From Sordaria brevicollis (lineage: Eukaryota; Ascomycota; Sordariomycetes; Sordariales; Sordariaceae), in assembly GCA_033439795.1 (NCBI GenBank), contig JAUTDP010000013.1, positions 682,001 through 746,000 on the forward strand: a DNA stretch of 64,000 nucleotides, in the 5' to 3' direction. Positions 1-9,642 of the stretch are shown here, piece after piece. The notes beneath the pieces are model-generated. The model did no database searches and was not told the DNA's origin. It saw only the letters and a list, made by a program, of their open reading frames with translations. The position numbers were made by a program, and so were the translations under genes. Position 1 is the first letter of the stretch. Each line of letters starts with the position of its first letter.

Positions 1-260
1 CAAAATGTGAATCAAACCAAGAAATTCTATTCATGATTGCACTCAAAGTGTCTTACTTCGATTATAAACCAAGAAACTCGTCGCTTCATGAAAATCCATC
101 CTCCGGTTCGTAAAACCAACCCAGCCATGTAAATGGTGTATATCCTGAATTCCCAAAGTCTTCCCAAATTACCCATTGAATTACCAAAAAATGCCATCCC
201 AAATATCCCATGAAATACCCAAAAACCCTTTTTAACGCCAGCCGTGCTTTTTCTCAAAAA
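1..260. other. Intergenic start of window
   Basis: Fairly AT-rich sequence downstream of the oxidoreductase stop codon. It probably holds that gene's 3' untranslated region. I see no other gene; the reading frames that cross it are short and lack family features. Confidence 0.5.
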
Positions 261-1762
261 TTAAGCCTTGACAACATCGTAACCGCCCAACCGCAAGTGG
301 TTCCAGCAGATGTCGAATCCAAGGTCATCACCAAAGAAAAGCTTGTTGACATCCTCACCCGAAGAAACACCGTTTGTGGGCCAGTAGGCAACAGCCTTCT
401 TGCCAACGGCGAGACCAATCATAGGTGGGATCTCGTCAAGCTCAAGGTATGTAGGCTCGGTGCCGGAAACGGCCTGCTTCATGCGCATGTGGATGTTGTT
501 GGCGGCCAGGTAGCCCATGTGCATGGCACCACCGCAGCGCTTGATACCGGACCACTTGACAAGGTCACCGATGGCGAGGTGGTCGTCCGCGTTAGGAGTT
601 TCGGAGGGGAAGTGAAGGCTGCAGTATCCAGTTGGTTAGTTTTTGCTTTGAGCTTTGTCGAAAGTGGAGTGGAGGCATACCTGGGCTGGATCTTGACATA
701 GCCTTCCTCGTTGAGAACTTCCCTGGGGAGGAAGGTGGTTGATGGCACACTTCTGGAAATAGCCATGATGACGCAGTCAGCCACAAGGGTGTGGCCGTTG
801 GTGAAGTAGACCTTGTAGGCCTTGTGTCCGTTATCAATGAACTCCTCGGTCCTGTCGACACGGTGGGACATGAGCACCTCAACACCAGCCTCATAAACGA
901 GCTCCAAGCTGCGGTCCTTGACCTCATCAGGAAGGGGCTCAGCCGAGAGAAGCTTGTCACGAGAGTGGATGAGAGTGACCTTTAGTTCGGGGCAGACGAG
1001 CTTGAGTTCGGCAGCCATTTCGATACCAACGGCACCTGTTGTTATTCATCCGTCAGCAAGAGATACTATCGCAACAACTGGTCATTTTGTAGGTCAAACT
1101 CACCTCCACCTACAACAGCGACACCGTGTCTGTTGGCAGTCGCAGCCCGGATGTGGTCACCAGCCTCAAAGAGATACTGCTTTCTCTGAAGAGACTGGGG
1201 AACAACAGGGAAGACTCTCCTCAGGCCAGCGGCGGCAATGAGGTAGTCATACTCGAGTTCTGTGGGCTCGGGGCCGGTCTCGGCACCGAGAACCTTGGCG
1301 GTCTTGCGCTCCTGATCGATGGACTGGACAGAGCCACGGAGAATTCGGATGTTGGGAGATTGTTGAAGGGCGGGAACGTCCTCGTACTTGACCCAGCACT
1401 TTTCAGCGTAGGCCTCATCGGCAAAGGCCAATGGGCTGCCAATGAGATGGTCTGGTAGAAAGAACATGTGTATTAGTCGTTATGAACTTTGTGCTAAAGA
1501 CGTTTGTAAGCGGGAGCATCTTACAAAAGCCATCTCTCTCATCCACTACTGTGATGTCAACGGCAAACTGAGGACCATCATGGGCAGCTGTTGTGCCGTC
1601 AAGAGCAGCCTTCTTGGCATCAGGACCGCAACGGGCAGCACGGCCACTGCAGATGTCTGCCAAGTTGAGGGCAGCAGAAAGACCACCATAAGAACCGCCA
1701 ACAACAAGGACCTTGAAGGGAGGCCTTGACAAGGTGGCGTCGTCAACGGCAATGGAGCCCAT
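261..1762 (-). CDS. AIF/AMID-like FAD-dependent NAD(P)H oxidoreductase
   Basis: Four exons on the minus strand: 1762-1525, 1451-1104, 1035-681 and 618-261, giving 432 residues. All three introns start GT (GTAAGA, GTGAGT, GTATGC) and end AG, and the frame is kept. The N-terminal part has the FAD-binding Rossmann motif VVGGSYGGLSAALNLA near residue 20. A second, NAD(P)H-binding glycine cluster (VAVVGGGAVGIEMAAEL) lies mid-protein, split by intron 2. This two-dinucleotide layout, the length and the LIGSPLA segment fit the AIF/AMID (apoptosis-inducing-factor-like, FSP1-like) family of quinone-reducing flavoproteins. There is no clear mitochondrial presequence before the Rossmann fold, so location is open. 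The start is the first ATG in frame before the FAD motif. Exact substrate and any role in cell death are not readable from sequence. Confidence 0.85.
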
Positions 1763-3155
1763 TTTGTATCTGAGGGTGTAAAGAGACGGGTTGTACAAAG
1801 ACTCGCAACTGCCTATTCTGGCGACGGATTCAAGGGCCTTCGATGTCAGACGGAACGGCGTAGGTAGGTAGGCTGGCGTGGGTTGGGTGCGTTGGATGAG
1901 CTGGATGCGTCGGTTGGTTGAGGAGGAAGGAAAAGGATAAGTATACAAATCACAAGTAAGAACTCTGGGGAGAAGGAAGTGAGTCGACAGATGATGTGGG
2001 AGACGGGGCAACTATGACGGGATGGATCTGATGGGCGGAAGGGAGGGGAGATGGAGGGGAGATGGAGGGCAGATGGATGTGTCGGGCCTGCCCCCTTCTG
2101 TCACTTTGGTCATTTTGAGCACCTTCATGGATCCTGGGGCCAGGATAAAGAGGGTGGGTGGATCCTTGACTCTCGTGTCGCATGGATAGACGATGTCACC
2201 AAACCGGCACGCACTCGGGCACTCAACAGGAAGGAAGAGACGGGATGCCGGGAGAGAAGGAGTGAACGTGAAGATATGCAACAATTGAAGGATTGACATC
2301 CGCTAGTGCCCCACTCCACAACCCAATGGGACACCCCTGGCCTTCCGAGCTCTTTTCCTGAGTGCTTATCAGATCCTGATTTTCGGCCTTCAATGTTTGC
2401 GCCCTTCGATGTGAAGGAGGGCATAGCGGTCAGTCATTAGACACCGACACCAACAGTTTCCATCAACTAAGTGGAAGGTATGAAGGGGAAATAAAAGTGC
2501 TCCGGCGGACTTACGAAATAAAAAAAGTGACCAGACTGGCTGATGAAGACTGCTGGGAACAACCCCTCACACCCGGTATCGGATAGAGCCATTTTCGCGA
2601 ACTTTTGTTCATCCCGTCTGCTTGTCCGCGTCGTTTTCTTTTTCCGCAGACCCCGGGTGGCCCAGCAATCTCTCCCTCCTTCCCCACCATTCAGCGGACA
2701 ATAGATCCCACTGTGGAAGTCTTGGGCCGGTTCTTAGCCAACGCAAATGCTGGGCCTCCATTCCCACTTCACTGTGCGCTGCTTTCACTTTTCTGGCTTG
2801 CATGCGCTACCACGGACAAATTGTCTTGGACGTTGGGATGGGTGCAACCGTGCAACCGAAGCCATGCACCTCCATCTGATAATGGCTTATCTGATCATCT
2901 GATCATCACAAACATTACGTCCCAGACTCCCAGCTAATTTTTGCCGAGGGTAGCCATTCCGACCGCCGTAGAGGTAGCGGTGGCCCCTGCGCACAGCGGA
3001 ACTGTTTGATGACAAGCTCCCATCCCGGCATCGAAACTTTTTCACGAGCTCGTGCAAACGAAACGGAACACTTTTTTTTTTTTTGTTTCTCTCCACCACC
3101 AAAGTCTCCATCATAACCCAAATTCCCACACCATATACCCAACAACTTCCACAAA
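1763..3155. other. Intergenic: upstream of the oxidoreductase, before tRNA-Gly
   Basis: Pyrimidine-rich sequence next to 1762 on the minus strand probably forms the leader and promoter of the oxidoreductase gene. The rest contains short overlapping open frames on both strands with no domain or codon pattern that I recognise. A poly-T run lies near 3070-3083. Confidence 0.4.
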
Positions 3156-3226
3156 GCGCCAGTGGTTTAGTGGTAAAATCCATCGTTGCCATCGATGGGC
3201 CCCGCGTTCGATTCGCGGCTGGCGCA
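3156..3226 (+). tRNA. tRNA-Gly (GCC)
   Basis: A 71-nt cloverleaf without intron. The 7-bp acceptor stem pairs GCGCCAG with CTGGCGC, followed by discriminator A. The anticodon loop reads TTGCCAT, with anticodon GCC. The T arm contains TTCGATT flanked by CCGCG and CGCGG. The D arm includes GTTTAGTGGTAAAAT, the usual eukaryotic tRNA-Gly A-box region. A T-rich stretch follows (TTTTTTTT near 3248-3265), suitable for RNA polymerase III termination. Confidence 0.95.
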
Positions 3227-3597
3227 TCTTTTTCATGGGAAATACATGTTCGAATTCTTTTTTTTAGCGCATTTTTGCAACCATCGTCGCTAAGCACTCA
3301 TCGCTTTTCCGTTTTCACATATCTCAACATCAGATGAAAATGTTCATGAACACACAATCTTTCATTTTTTTTGATAGTGAATACTTGCAACTCTTACATT
3401 GGATTTACTATTCTTTTCTCAAATACTCTTCATATTTGTTTATTATCTTTCGGATTCTGAACCTCAGAGAGCCTTGTCAACGCCGCATTGTGCGTGTGAG
3501 GATGCGAATGTCGGGCGCGCTTGGCCCTTATTGCGAAGCAGTGCCAACTTCAGCCCTTGTTAAAAACTTCTTTCAAGGTCGTTTTTCAACAAGCAAC
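3227..3597. other. Intergenic between tRNA-Gly and tRNA-Arg
   Basis: AT-rich spacer with T-runs near 3258-3265 and 3365-3371. No protein gene is supported; the long plus-strand frame that runs through here also crosses tRNA-Arg. Confidence 0.4.
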
Positions 3598-3682
3598 GGT
3601 CCGGTGGCGAAATGGTATCGTGTGGTCCTCCTAATTCGGGAGGATAAGACTGAGGTTGTGGGTTCGAGTCCCATCCGGATCG
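3598..3682 (+). tRNA. tRNA-Arg (CCT) with 13-nt intron
   Basis: The acceptor stem GGTCCGG pairs with CCGGATC (one G-T pair), with discriminator G. The T arm is GTGGG-TTCGAGT-CCCAT. The D arm has GGCGAAATGGTATCGT, as in fungal tRNA-Arg(CCU). The anticodon stem TGGTC pairs with GACTG using two wobble pairs. The loop CT-CCT-A is interrupted after position 37 by a 13-nt intron at 3634-3646. Removing it leaves a 72-nt tRNA. The intron contains GGGAGG, which can pair with the CCTCC around the anticodon, the usual precursor fold. A T-run follows at 3683-3690. Confidence 0.9.
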
Positions 3683-4231
3683 TCTTTTTTGCTTCTTTAT
3701 CCTTCAACACCAAATTCTTTTTTGGTGATGTCTTCACTTTTCGCAATCCAACTTTTTATTCATTTCACTTTGTTATTGGTCGCAGGCCTGTACCAAGCGA
3801 CTTAGTTGATACGATTGGAATAACACGAAGCTATGCATAGTTCAAAAATTTGGCTTTGTTATAGGGGAATATGCATTTGCTGCTTTCAAGCTAATAGAAT
3901 CTGAACAGAACGAAAACAATTATATCGAATATCCACTAACGTTTTCGATAAGCGGCGATGAGTCTACGCTTGAACACCTTCCAAATAGCAAAGTATACCT
4001 CAAAAGCAAAGCAATACTCCTTTCAATGTTCATAAAACCCTTCGCAATAAATACACGACCCCTTCCTATTTCCCTCACATCCCTTTAAGATGCTTGAAAA
4101 CGGATTAATGCCGATGATGAGACGGTAAATCCTCAGACAAAATGCAAATGCCCAATCCTTGAAAGCCTTCCAAGTTACCTCATATGTCTCTGAGACAATT
4201 CGAAACGTTCATTTCCTCAATGCTTCATCCC
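3683..4231. other. Intergenic between tRNA-Arg and zinc-finger gene
   Basis: A pol III T-run follows the tRNA. The remainder is AT-rich and probably includes the 3' untranslated region of the zinc-finger gene on the minus strand. No other feature is seen. Confidence 0.4.
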
Positions 4232-5434
4232 TCAGCAATAGGCGCCTGCCACAGCCATTTCGATCTTCTGCACAATAGCCCGCACCTTCCTCTTCGTCTT
4301 GCTCTCACCGCCGCTCCGTCTTTTGTCTCCCTTCATCTGACGATCAGTGCTCTTGAAAGCCTGGGGCTGCTGCACAATCGAAGAAGAAGAGGGCGAAGTC
4401 GCCGCGGTAGATGCAGTGCTTGCCAGGTACGCAAAATCGATCGTCTGAGTAGCGGCCGCGACGGTAGCCACCCGACGAGTAGGCAGCTTCGGCAGCGGCT
4501 TGTTCATGTTGAGTCGGGTGCTGCTTTTCTTCATCTTCTTGCAATCATCTTTCTGACCTTTGTTGCCAACGCAGGTAGTAGTAGTAGCGCCGGTATTCTT
4601 GACCTGGCCCTGGTGCTTTGCCACGACACGTCCAGTCTCAGAGACAAAGATCTTATCGGCCTGCTCAAACGCCAACTTTGCCAACCACGCAGCCTTCTCG
4701 TCGCCATCCTTGTCCAAGTCGAAGAACTGCAGCTGGTTCTGCAAGCTCATGTTCGTGCCAATAGTGCCGTCGGTCTTTGCCATGGCCTTATCGCTCGTCC
4801 AGCTCATCTTAATGTGCTTCGCTCCAGGCGGAGCCTTGCACGCGCCAATCGTGCCGTCGGCTTCCCAGTGCTTGACGATTCCTGGACGCTGAAGCAAACC
4901 CTCGATCACACTGGTGTGCACCCATTTGACAGGGGGCTTGCCGTGCTTGATGAGCTTGTCGTTGTTCCGAAGCTCGTCGACGAGGTGGGCGAAGTAGTGG
5001 CGCCGGGCCTGCTTGGGAGAAGCGAAGCTCAGGCCGGAAGAGGAGCCAGAGTTGGAGCTGGGGCTGGAGCTTGAGTTATTGCCAGCGGTGGTTGAATCAT
5101 CAGCAGCGGAAGAAGAAGGAGACGGGGAAGAAAAGAAAGACTGGGAGCAGAAGCCACAAGCAAAAGCAGTCTGGTGGCGGACAAACGAGAAGGGATGCTC
5201 CTGGCGGCTGCATGATGGGCATTTGAGGAGCTTGCCGCCAAGAATGACCTTGTCGCTTGGGGTGTTCTTGTTCTTGGGCGGCAAGGCGGTGTCGCAGTGA
5301 GGACAGACAAAGATGATGGTGGCCGTGTGATGCTGTTGCTGGTGAAGCCAGAGCGACTGGCGACTGCCGAAGTGGTCGAGGCAGACCTTGCATTGAAAAG
5401 GCCTCGCCGGTGAGGTCGACGTGCTGTCCTCCAT
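4232..5434 (-). CDS. C2H2 zinc-finger protein
   Basis: One uninterrupted frame of 400 residues. Residues 14-36 form a classical C2H2 finger (FQCKVCLDHF, then HQQQHH). It is followed by further Cys pairs in VCPHC, LKCPSCSRQEH and FACGFCSQSF, so there are probably two to three zinc-binding units within the first 120 residues. A serine-rich linker (about 105-140) follows. The middle region (about 145-270) looks folded, with a WVHTSVIEGLLQRPGIVKHW segment. The C-terminal third is low-complexity and Lys-rich (KRRSGGESKTKRKVRAIVQK), possibly a nuclear signal. This suggests a nuclear DNA- or RNA-binding protein, but I do not recognise a named ortholog. The ATG at 5434 is the first in frame and lies just before the first finger. 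Confidence 0.7.
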   Translation of the reverse strand: MEDSTSTSPARPFQCKVCLDHFGSRQSLWLHQQQHHTATIIFVCPHCDTALPPKNKNTPSDKVILGGKLLKCPSCSRQEHPFSFVRHQTAFACGFCSQSFFSSPSPSSSAADDSTTAGNNSSSSPSSNSGSSSGLSFASPKQARRHYFAHLVDELRNNDKLIKHGKPPVKWVHTSVIEGLLQRPGIVKHWEADGTIGACKAPPGAKHIKMSWTSDKAMAKTDGTIGTNMSLQNQLQFFDLDKDGDEKAAWLAKLAFEQADKIFVSETGRVVAKHQGQVKNTGATTTTCVGNKGQKDDCKKMKKSSTRLNMNKPLPKLPTRRVATVAAATQTIDFAYLASTASTAATSPSSSSIVQQPQAFKSTDRQMKGDKRRSGGESKTKRKVRAIVQKIEMAVAGAYC

Positions 5435-6897
5435 CGCTTGATTGAAGAAGAGGTCACGGTCTGTGGCTGACGGTTAGGTGAGGACTTCACCAGTCGCGTA
5501 AAAACGCTGAAAGGAGATGTGAGAGTTGGGTGAGAGATGGGTTGTTGGAATGGTTTCGAGTCGTGTGAGTGACAGCAAAACCAAACCTGTGCTGGAACGT
5601 TGAAGGTAAAATTCAAGGAGGGGAGCGTGAGAGTTAGGAGGAGGTGATGTTGTGAGGGGAAAAAAGGGTCTGGAGTCGCAAAAGTGACAACGAAAAAAGA
5701 GTTGTGTGAGTTTGAAAAAGACTGATTGAGTGACGACGCGCAAGAACAATACCACGCGACTGATTGATTGGCAAGAGTTCAATCAGCAAAATCAGTACAA
5801 TTCTTATTGAGAAAAAAAATGTTGAGGAAAAGGTCACAATCACCCCAGGCTTCCTAAATAGGAATGAATGGTCCATCGAACCTTCCTCGCCAGCAAACGG
5901 AGTCTATATCATCCCAACTTTTGAAACAGTCGGTCTGCAAGTGACTTGACATCTCAAGGTGGGATGAAGTTCGCGAACGTCAAACAATAAAACACGGCAC
6001 GCATTTTGGTCGGACTGGTATTGTGCGTAGAATCATCGAGTGGAATCGATGTCATCAGTGCCCACAATACCGTGCCTGATTATGGAAACTATCCAGACCC
6101 ATGTACACGATTGTGCAGGCACACATTTCTACAATAATGTTTACCTTGAACCGTGATTTCTCGAGACCAAAATACCGTTCAATCTTGATTTAGGTACAAT
6201 TCAGTTCATCCGTTTGTTAATCCCTTGGAAAATGTCAACGTGGTACCTTTGGAGGGAAGTGAATGACAACTCGCCGTAGGTTGTAAATCTCCGCGCTGTC
6301 AACGCAACTAGTTCCAGAAGTAGCTAGAAAATCCATTTAAAAGTGAACTGCAATTTTCTTGGGGTTGTGGTGAAGACTAGCAATGTATTAGTGAACTTGG
6401 GATATGGAAACAGCTGGAAGTAAGTTGCTGCGATCCAAACCCTGGATTGTCGTCACGTAAAGAGCTCGTGTATGTGGTTCAAGGTTCTCGCGCGAAAATC
6501 GAAACAGCCTGCGACCATTCGCATCAAATCGTTACATCGACGGAAAGTTAAGACAATTTGACAGAACGTGTTGGGCGCAGACCGTTTAAGGTTCTCCTGA
6601 CAAGATGAGACCCGTCCTTATGAACTCATTCCGTGCATGTGCACCGCACCACTTTTCGAGCAACGCAGGTATAGCCCCAAATTATTAGGCGCTGCCATGC
6701 ACATACAAGTACGTTGCAGCAAGCTAACTTATACAATACTATACGGCAAATCCAGGAATAATTGTTCCAGGTACCGAAAACACTTCCCAGTGTCCAAACT
6801 CGAGAGTGACGGAGGCAGGATGGTACACACGTAATGGGCAATACCTCAAGTAAGTGAGGGATATCAGGACAAGTTTTCAACTGATTAACAACGATCT
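5435..6897. other. Intergenic upstream of zinc-finger gene
   Basis: The first part (5435-5800) is pyrimidine-rich on the minus strand and is probably leader and promoter of the zinc-finger gene. From about 5900 to 6890 there is no frame with family features on either strand. I see nothing further. Confidence 0.4.
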
Positions 6898-7003
6898 GGT
6901 GAGATGGCCGAGCGGTCTAAGGCGCCACGTTAAGGTTAACCCTTAATCTCCTCTACGAGTTCCGTGGTCCGAAAGGGCGTGGGTTCGAATCCCACTCTCA
7001 TCA
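6898..7003 (+). tRNA. tRNA-Leu (AAG) with 26-nt intron
   Basis: The acceptor GGTGAGA pairs with TCTCATC, with discriminator A. The D arm reads GGCCGAGCGGTCTAAGGC, the standard tRNA-Leu A box. The anticodon stem CCACG (6925-6929) pairs perfectly with CGTGG (6963-6967). The loop TT-AAG-G is interrupted after position 37 by an intron at 6936-6961. A long variable arm (TCCGAAAGGGC) and T arm GTGGG-TTCGAAT-CCCAC complete a class II tRNA. Mature length is 80 nt. A T-run follows immediately (TCTTTTTGATATTTTT). Confidence 0.93.
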
Positions 7004-7507
7004 ATCTTTTTGATATTTTTCCTTCCAGTATTCAAATACTCAGTACTTTCGCTTCATTTTTAGTTTTAATTTTCCAATTCTTTCTATCATTGCCCGGTTG
7101 GTAACCACGGAAAGCTCTTTCTTCGAGCGTTTTGAATCCATTCAGGGTGTGCTTGGGAGCCAGTCTTGATATCAGGAAGCTCGATGCACCTTGATACGAA
7201 TGAAACTTCCAACAGCTATTCCAAACGTTCTTTATTCGACATGCTCTTTTGTCTACTCTTGCAAATATCGCTTCTCCCAGATTTCGGATTACCTAGCCTC
7301 TGAGTCTTTTTTGTTCCACCAATATGCTTCTATGCAGAGCTGTGGTCCTTGTTAAGGTCCCTCAGGTTCTATGCCCAAGCTCATCACGATTGGTATTGCT
7401 TCATGCCAACCTGTCAGTGAATCAAATATCCTTGACGGCTTCTCATCATACGTGTTTATCATTATATCGTATCTCCATGCTTATACGTATTTACCTTCTC
7501 CACGACC
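7004..7507. other. Intergenic between tRNA-Leu and adenylyltransferase gene
   Basis: AT-rich spacer that should include the 3' untranslated region of the minus-strand adenylyltransferase gene. No gene is seen. Confidence 0.4.
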
Positions 7508-8920
7508 TCAAATCTTAGGCGAGCTCCTGCCCGTAGCCTGCGCCGCCCTCTGCTGCCTGATAACCGTACTACTAATCTTGGACGCAAAGTTCTCCGTCGA
7601 CTTGACATCCTCCGCCACATCCTCCGGGATCTCATCCGCATTCAGCACATCCACCTCAAACACCTCGAGCGTCTTCCACCCTTGTTCCGCGCGCTTATCA
7701 TTCACAGCTTTGCCACCTTCCCTCGTCTCCCCCGAAACAACTAGCACATCAATATCCTCCACCGTGATCGTCGGCCCAAACGCATCTTGTATCCTAACGC
7801 ACTGGACAATAATCGTGCCGTCCCTAAACGCCGCGCGAAAATCGCCGTCTCTTGTCTCGTCAATATGCCACCCACCCGACGCCACAGCCGTGTTGATGTT
7901 ATTCTCCCCCGCCGCAGGGCCCGTAGCTTCCCTCCACCCCCTTTCCGAAAGCTGCAACAGCCTAGACAAGAAATAAATGACGTTGCGCGCCCTCGTCTCC
8001 CATGACTGCACATACTCAGCAAACTTTTTGTTCTTGAGCAGCTCATCACCCGTGATGCCAATGATGTACCTGCACGCCTCCCTATGTCTCGGCGAAGTAG
8101 TCGGCATCGCCAGTTCGTCTTTGCTGGGAGGTCCCAGCAGCAAAGCTCCCGCCGTCAACAGCAGTTTGTGGCCCGGGTGGAGGTAATCAAATGTTCCTCC
8201 CAAACAAACGGTTGATACACCCTTCACCACTCTCTGTTCATCCCCTCCGTTTCCTGCTCCTCCCACCATTGTCGTGCTCTTCTGATTCAACGTCAAACCC
8301 CCCTCCACCCCCACCAACTGCTCCTGCCTAATCTTATCCCCGCCCAACATCTTCCCCTCCGCCATCTTCAAGTAATCCTCATTCAACTGGATCCCTTGCT
8401 CCGTGCGCACATGGAAGATGTAATTCCACGGGTGATACGCCTCGGCGAAAGTCCATAGGTCCACAACGACGGTGTTGTTCGTTTCGATCAAACTGCCACT
8501 CCTATGAAAATCTCCCCTCATGCTCTTATCTTCGGAGCTGGTGGGTGGTCTACGACCACGGTCGTGATCAACCAACACCACGGTTGCGTCGACAGATCCC
8601 ACCCCGCCGTCGATTTCCGTCTTGATGCCTAGGCGGGCACAGATGACGGATATGATGGCGTAGAGGCCCGCGACGAGGGATTGGGCTTGGGACCAGTCGA
8701 AGGATTTGGCTTGGCGCTGGTAAGGGGGGCCTTGGAGGAGGGGGACGGCGACGGCGATGATGAGTTTAGATGCGCCGTTTGGGTTGGCGGTTTTGAGTTT
8801 TTGGAGGGCGGCCGTGAGGGAGGGACGATAGGCGGCGTTGAGGAGGGTGCGGTTGGAAGGGTGGGGTGGGAAGGGGAGGAGGAGGAGGGAGGGGAGTTGG
8901 TCTCTCTTGGTGGACGACAT
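7508..8920 (-). CDS. CAB4: Pantetheine-phosphate adenylyltransferase (CoA biosynthesis)
   Basis: Intronless frame of 470 residues. The catalytic nucleotidyltransferase domain starts near residue 235 with VCLGGTFDYLHPGHKLLL. This carries the (T)FDxxHxGH signature that binds ATP in cytidylyltransferase-like enzymes. Further on, IGITGDELLKNKKFAEYVQSWETR and the late VVSGETREGG match eukaryotic phosphopantetheine adenylyltransferases, which make dephospho-CoA. There is no P-loop kinase domain after it, so this is the monofunctional fungal (yeast Cab4-type) form, unlike animal CoA synthase. The first 230 residues are a fungal extension that contains the WNYIF and LNEDYLKMAEGKMLGG segments. ATG at 8920 is the first in frame. 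The gene is likely essential and cytosolic. Confidence 0.9.
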   Translation of the reverse strand: MSSTKRDQLPSLLLLPFPPHPSNRTLLNAAYRPSLTAALQKLKTANPNGASKLIIAVAVPLLQGPPYQRQAKSFDWSQAQSLVAGLYAIISVICARLGIKTEIDGGVGSVDATVVLVDHDRGRRPPTSSEDKSMRGDFHRSGSLIETNNTVVVDLWTFAEAYHPWNYIFHVRTEQGIQLNEDYLKMAEGKMLGGDKIRQEQLVGVEGGLTLNQKSTTMVGGAGNGGDEQRVVKGVSTVCLGGTFDYLHPGHKLLLTAGALLLGPPSKDELAMPTTSPRHREACRYIIGITGDELLKNKKFAEYVQSWETRARNVIYFLSRLLQLSERGWREATGPAAGENNINTAVASGGWHIDETRDGDFRAAFRDGTIIVQCVRIQDAFGPTITVEDIDVLVVSGETREGGKAVNDKRAEQGWKTLEVFEVDVLNADEIPEDVAEDVKSTENFASKISSTVIRQQRAAQATGRSSPKI

Positions 8921-9642
8921 GGTGGTGGTGAGTTAGGATGATTGGGGAGGGTCCTTTTTTGAAAGATGAGAAAGTGAGAACGTTGCTTGTCGTGGTGATG
9001 ACAGGAATCGATAGTGGTGGTGGTGGTGAGAGATGGTCGTTCAGTTCTACCCCTCCTTTACTCCGGTGGTAGGATTGAGACGGGTAAGTCACGGGTAGCA
9101 GCTTCCGGGACACAAGGCAAGGGCGAAGATGGCCTCAACGGTAGACTGTAATGATATCCTCACAAAACGACTTGTCAAATCTCCTGGACACAGAAACGTG
9201 TAAGATAGAGGTCAATCTGCAGATGCGTGCTGTTGATTGAAATGAATGCAGGTGCAACTCCGGGATAACCTGTCGTGTAATGTCCAAGACTCCAAGTGCG
9301 GAGGTGCCGTCATTAACAAAACAGATCGGCGCATGACATTGGATGTTGCTGTCAATGTTCAACCCTAACCCTGCACATGTTGTTCGTCGAACTGCCTTGG
9401 CGATGGGATTCGTCACGATTCCTCCTCTATTGAACTTCCATTCTGTCCACTGGCATCTTGATCCATTATGCAATATCTACTAAATATTCCTCTGTATATG
9501 GCAATCACATACGCCTATCTATCTTTCCTCCCACACATGGCCACCGACCGCCTCCTAAATGCCTGCTATATCCCACGTTAAATCACCGACATATCATACC
9601 ACATACAACCATCACCCGCACACTTCTATCCCATACACTAGA
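8921..9642. other. Intergenic between adenylyltransferase and Kelch-BTB genes
   Basis: Contains the promoter of the adenylyltransferase gene (8921-9100, purine-rich on the plus strand) and the 3' region of the Kelch gene. A two-copy telomere-like string AACCCTAACCCTGC at 9361-9374 is too short to mean much. No other gene is seen. Confidence 0.4.

Noticed and set aside
479..1018. Long minus-strand frame across the third exon of the FAD oxidoreductase
   Set aside because: Its end is intron read-through; homology moves to another frame after the GTATGC donor at 680, so it was replaced by the spliced model.
9361..9374. Telomere-like AACCCTAACCCTGC
   Set aside because: Only two units; expected by chance and without nearby subtelomeric features.
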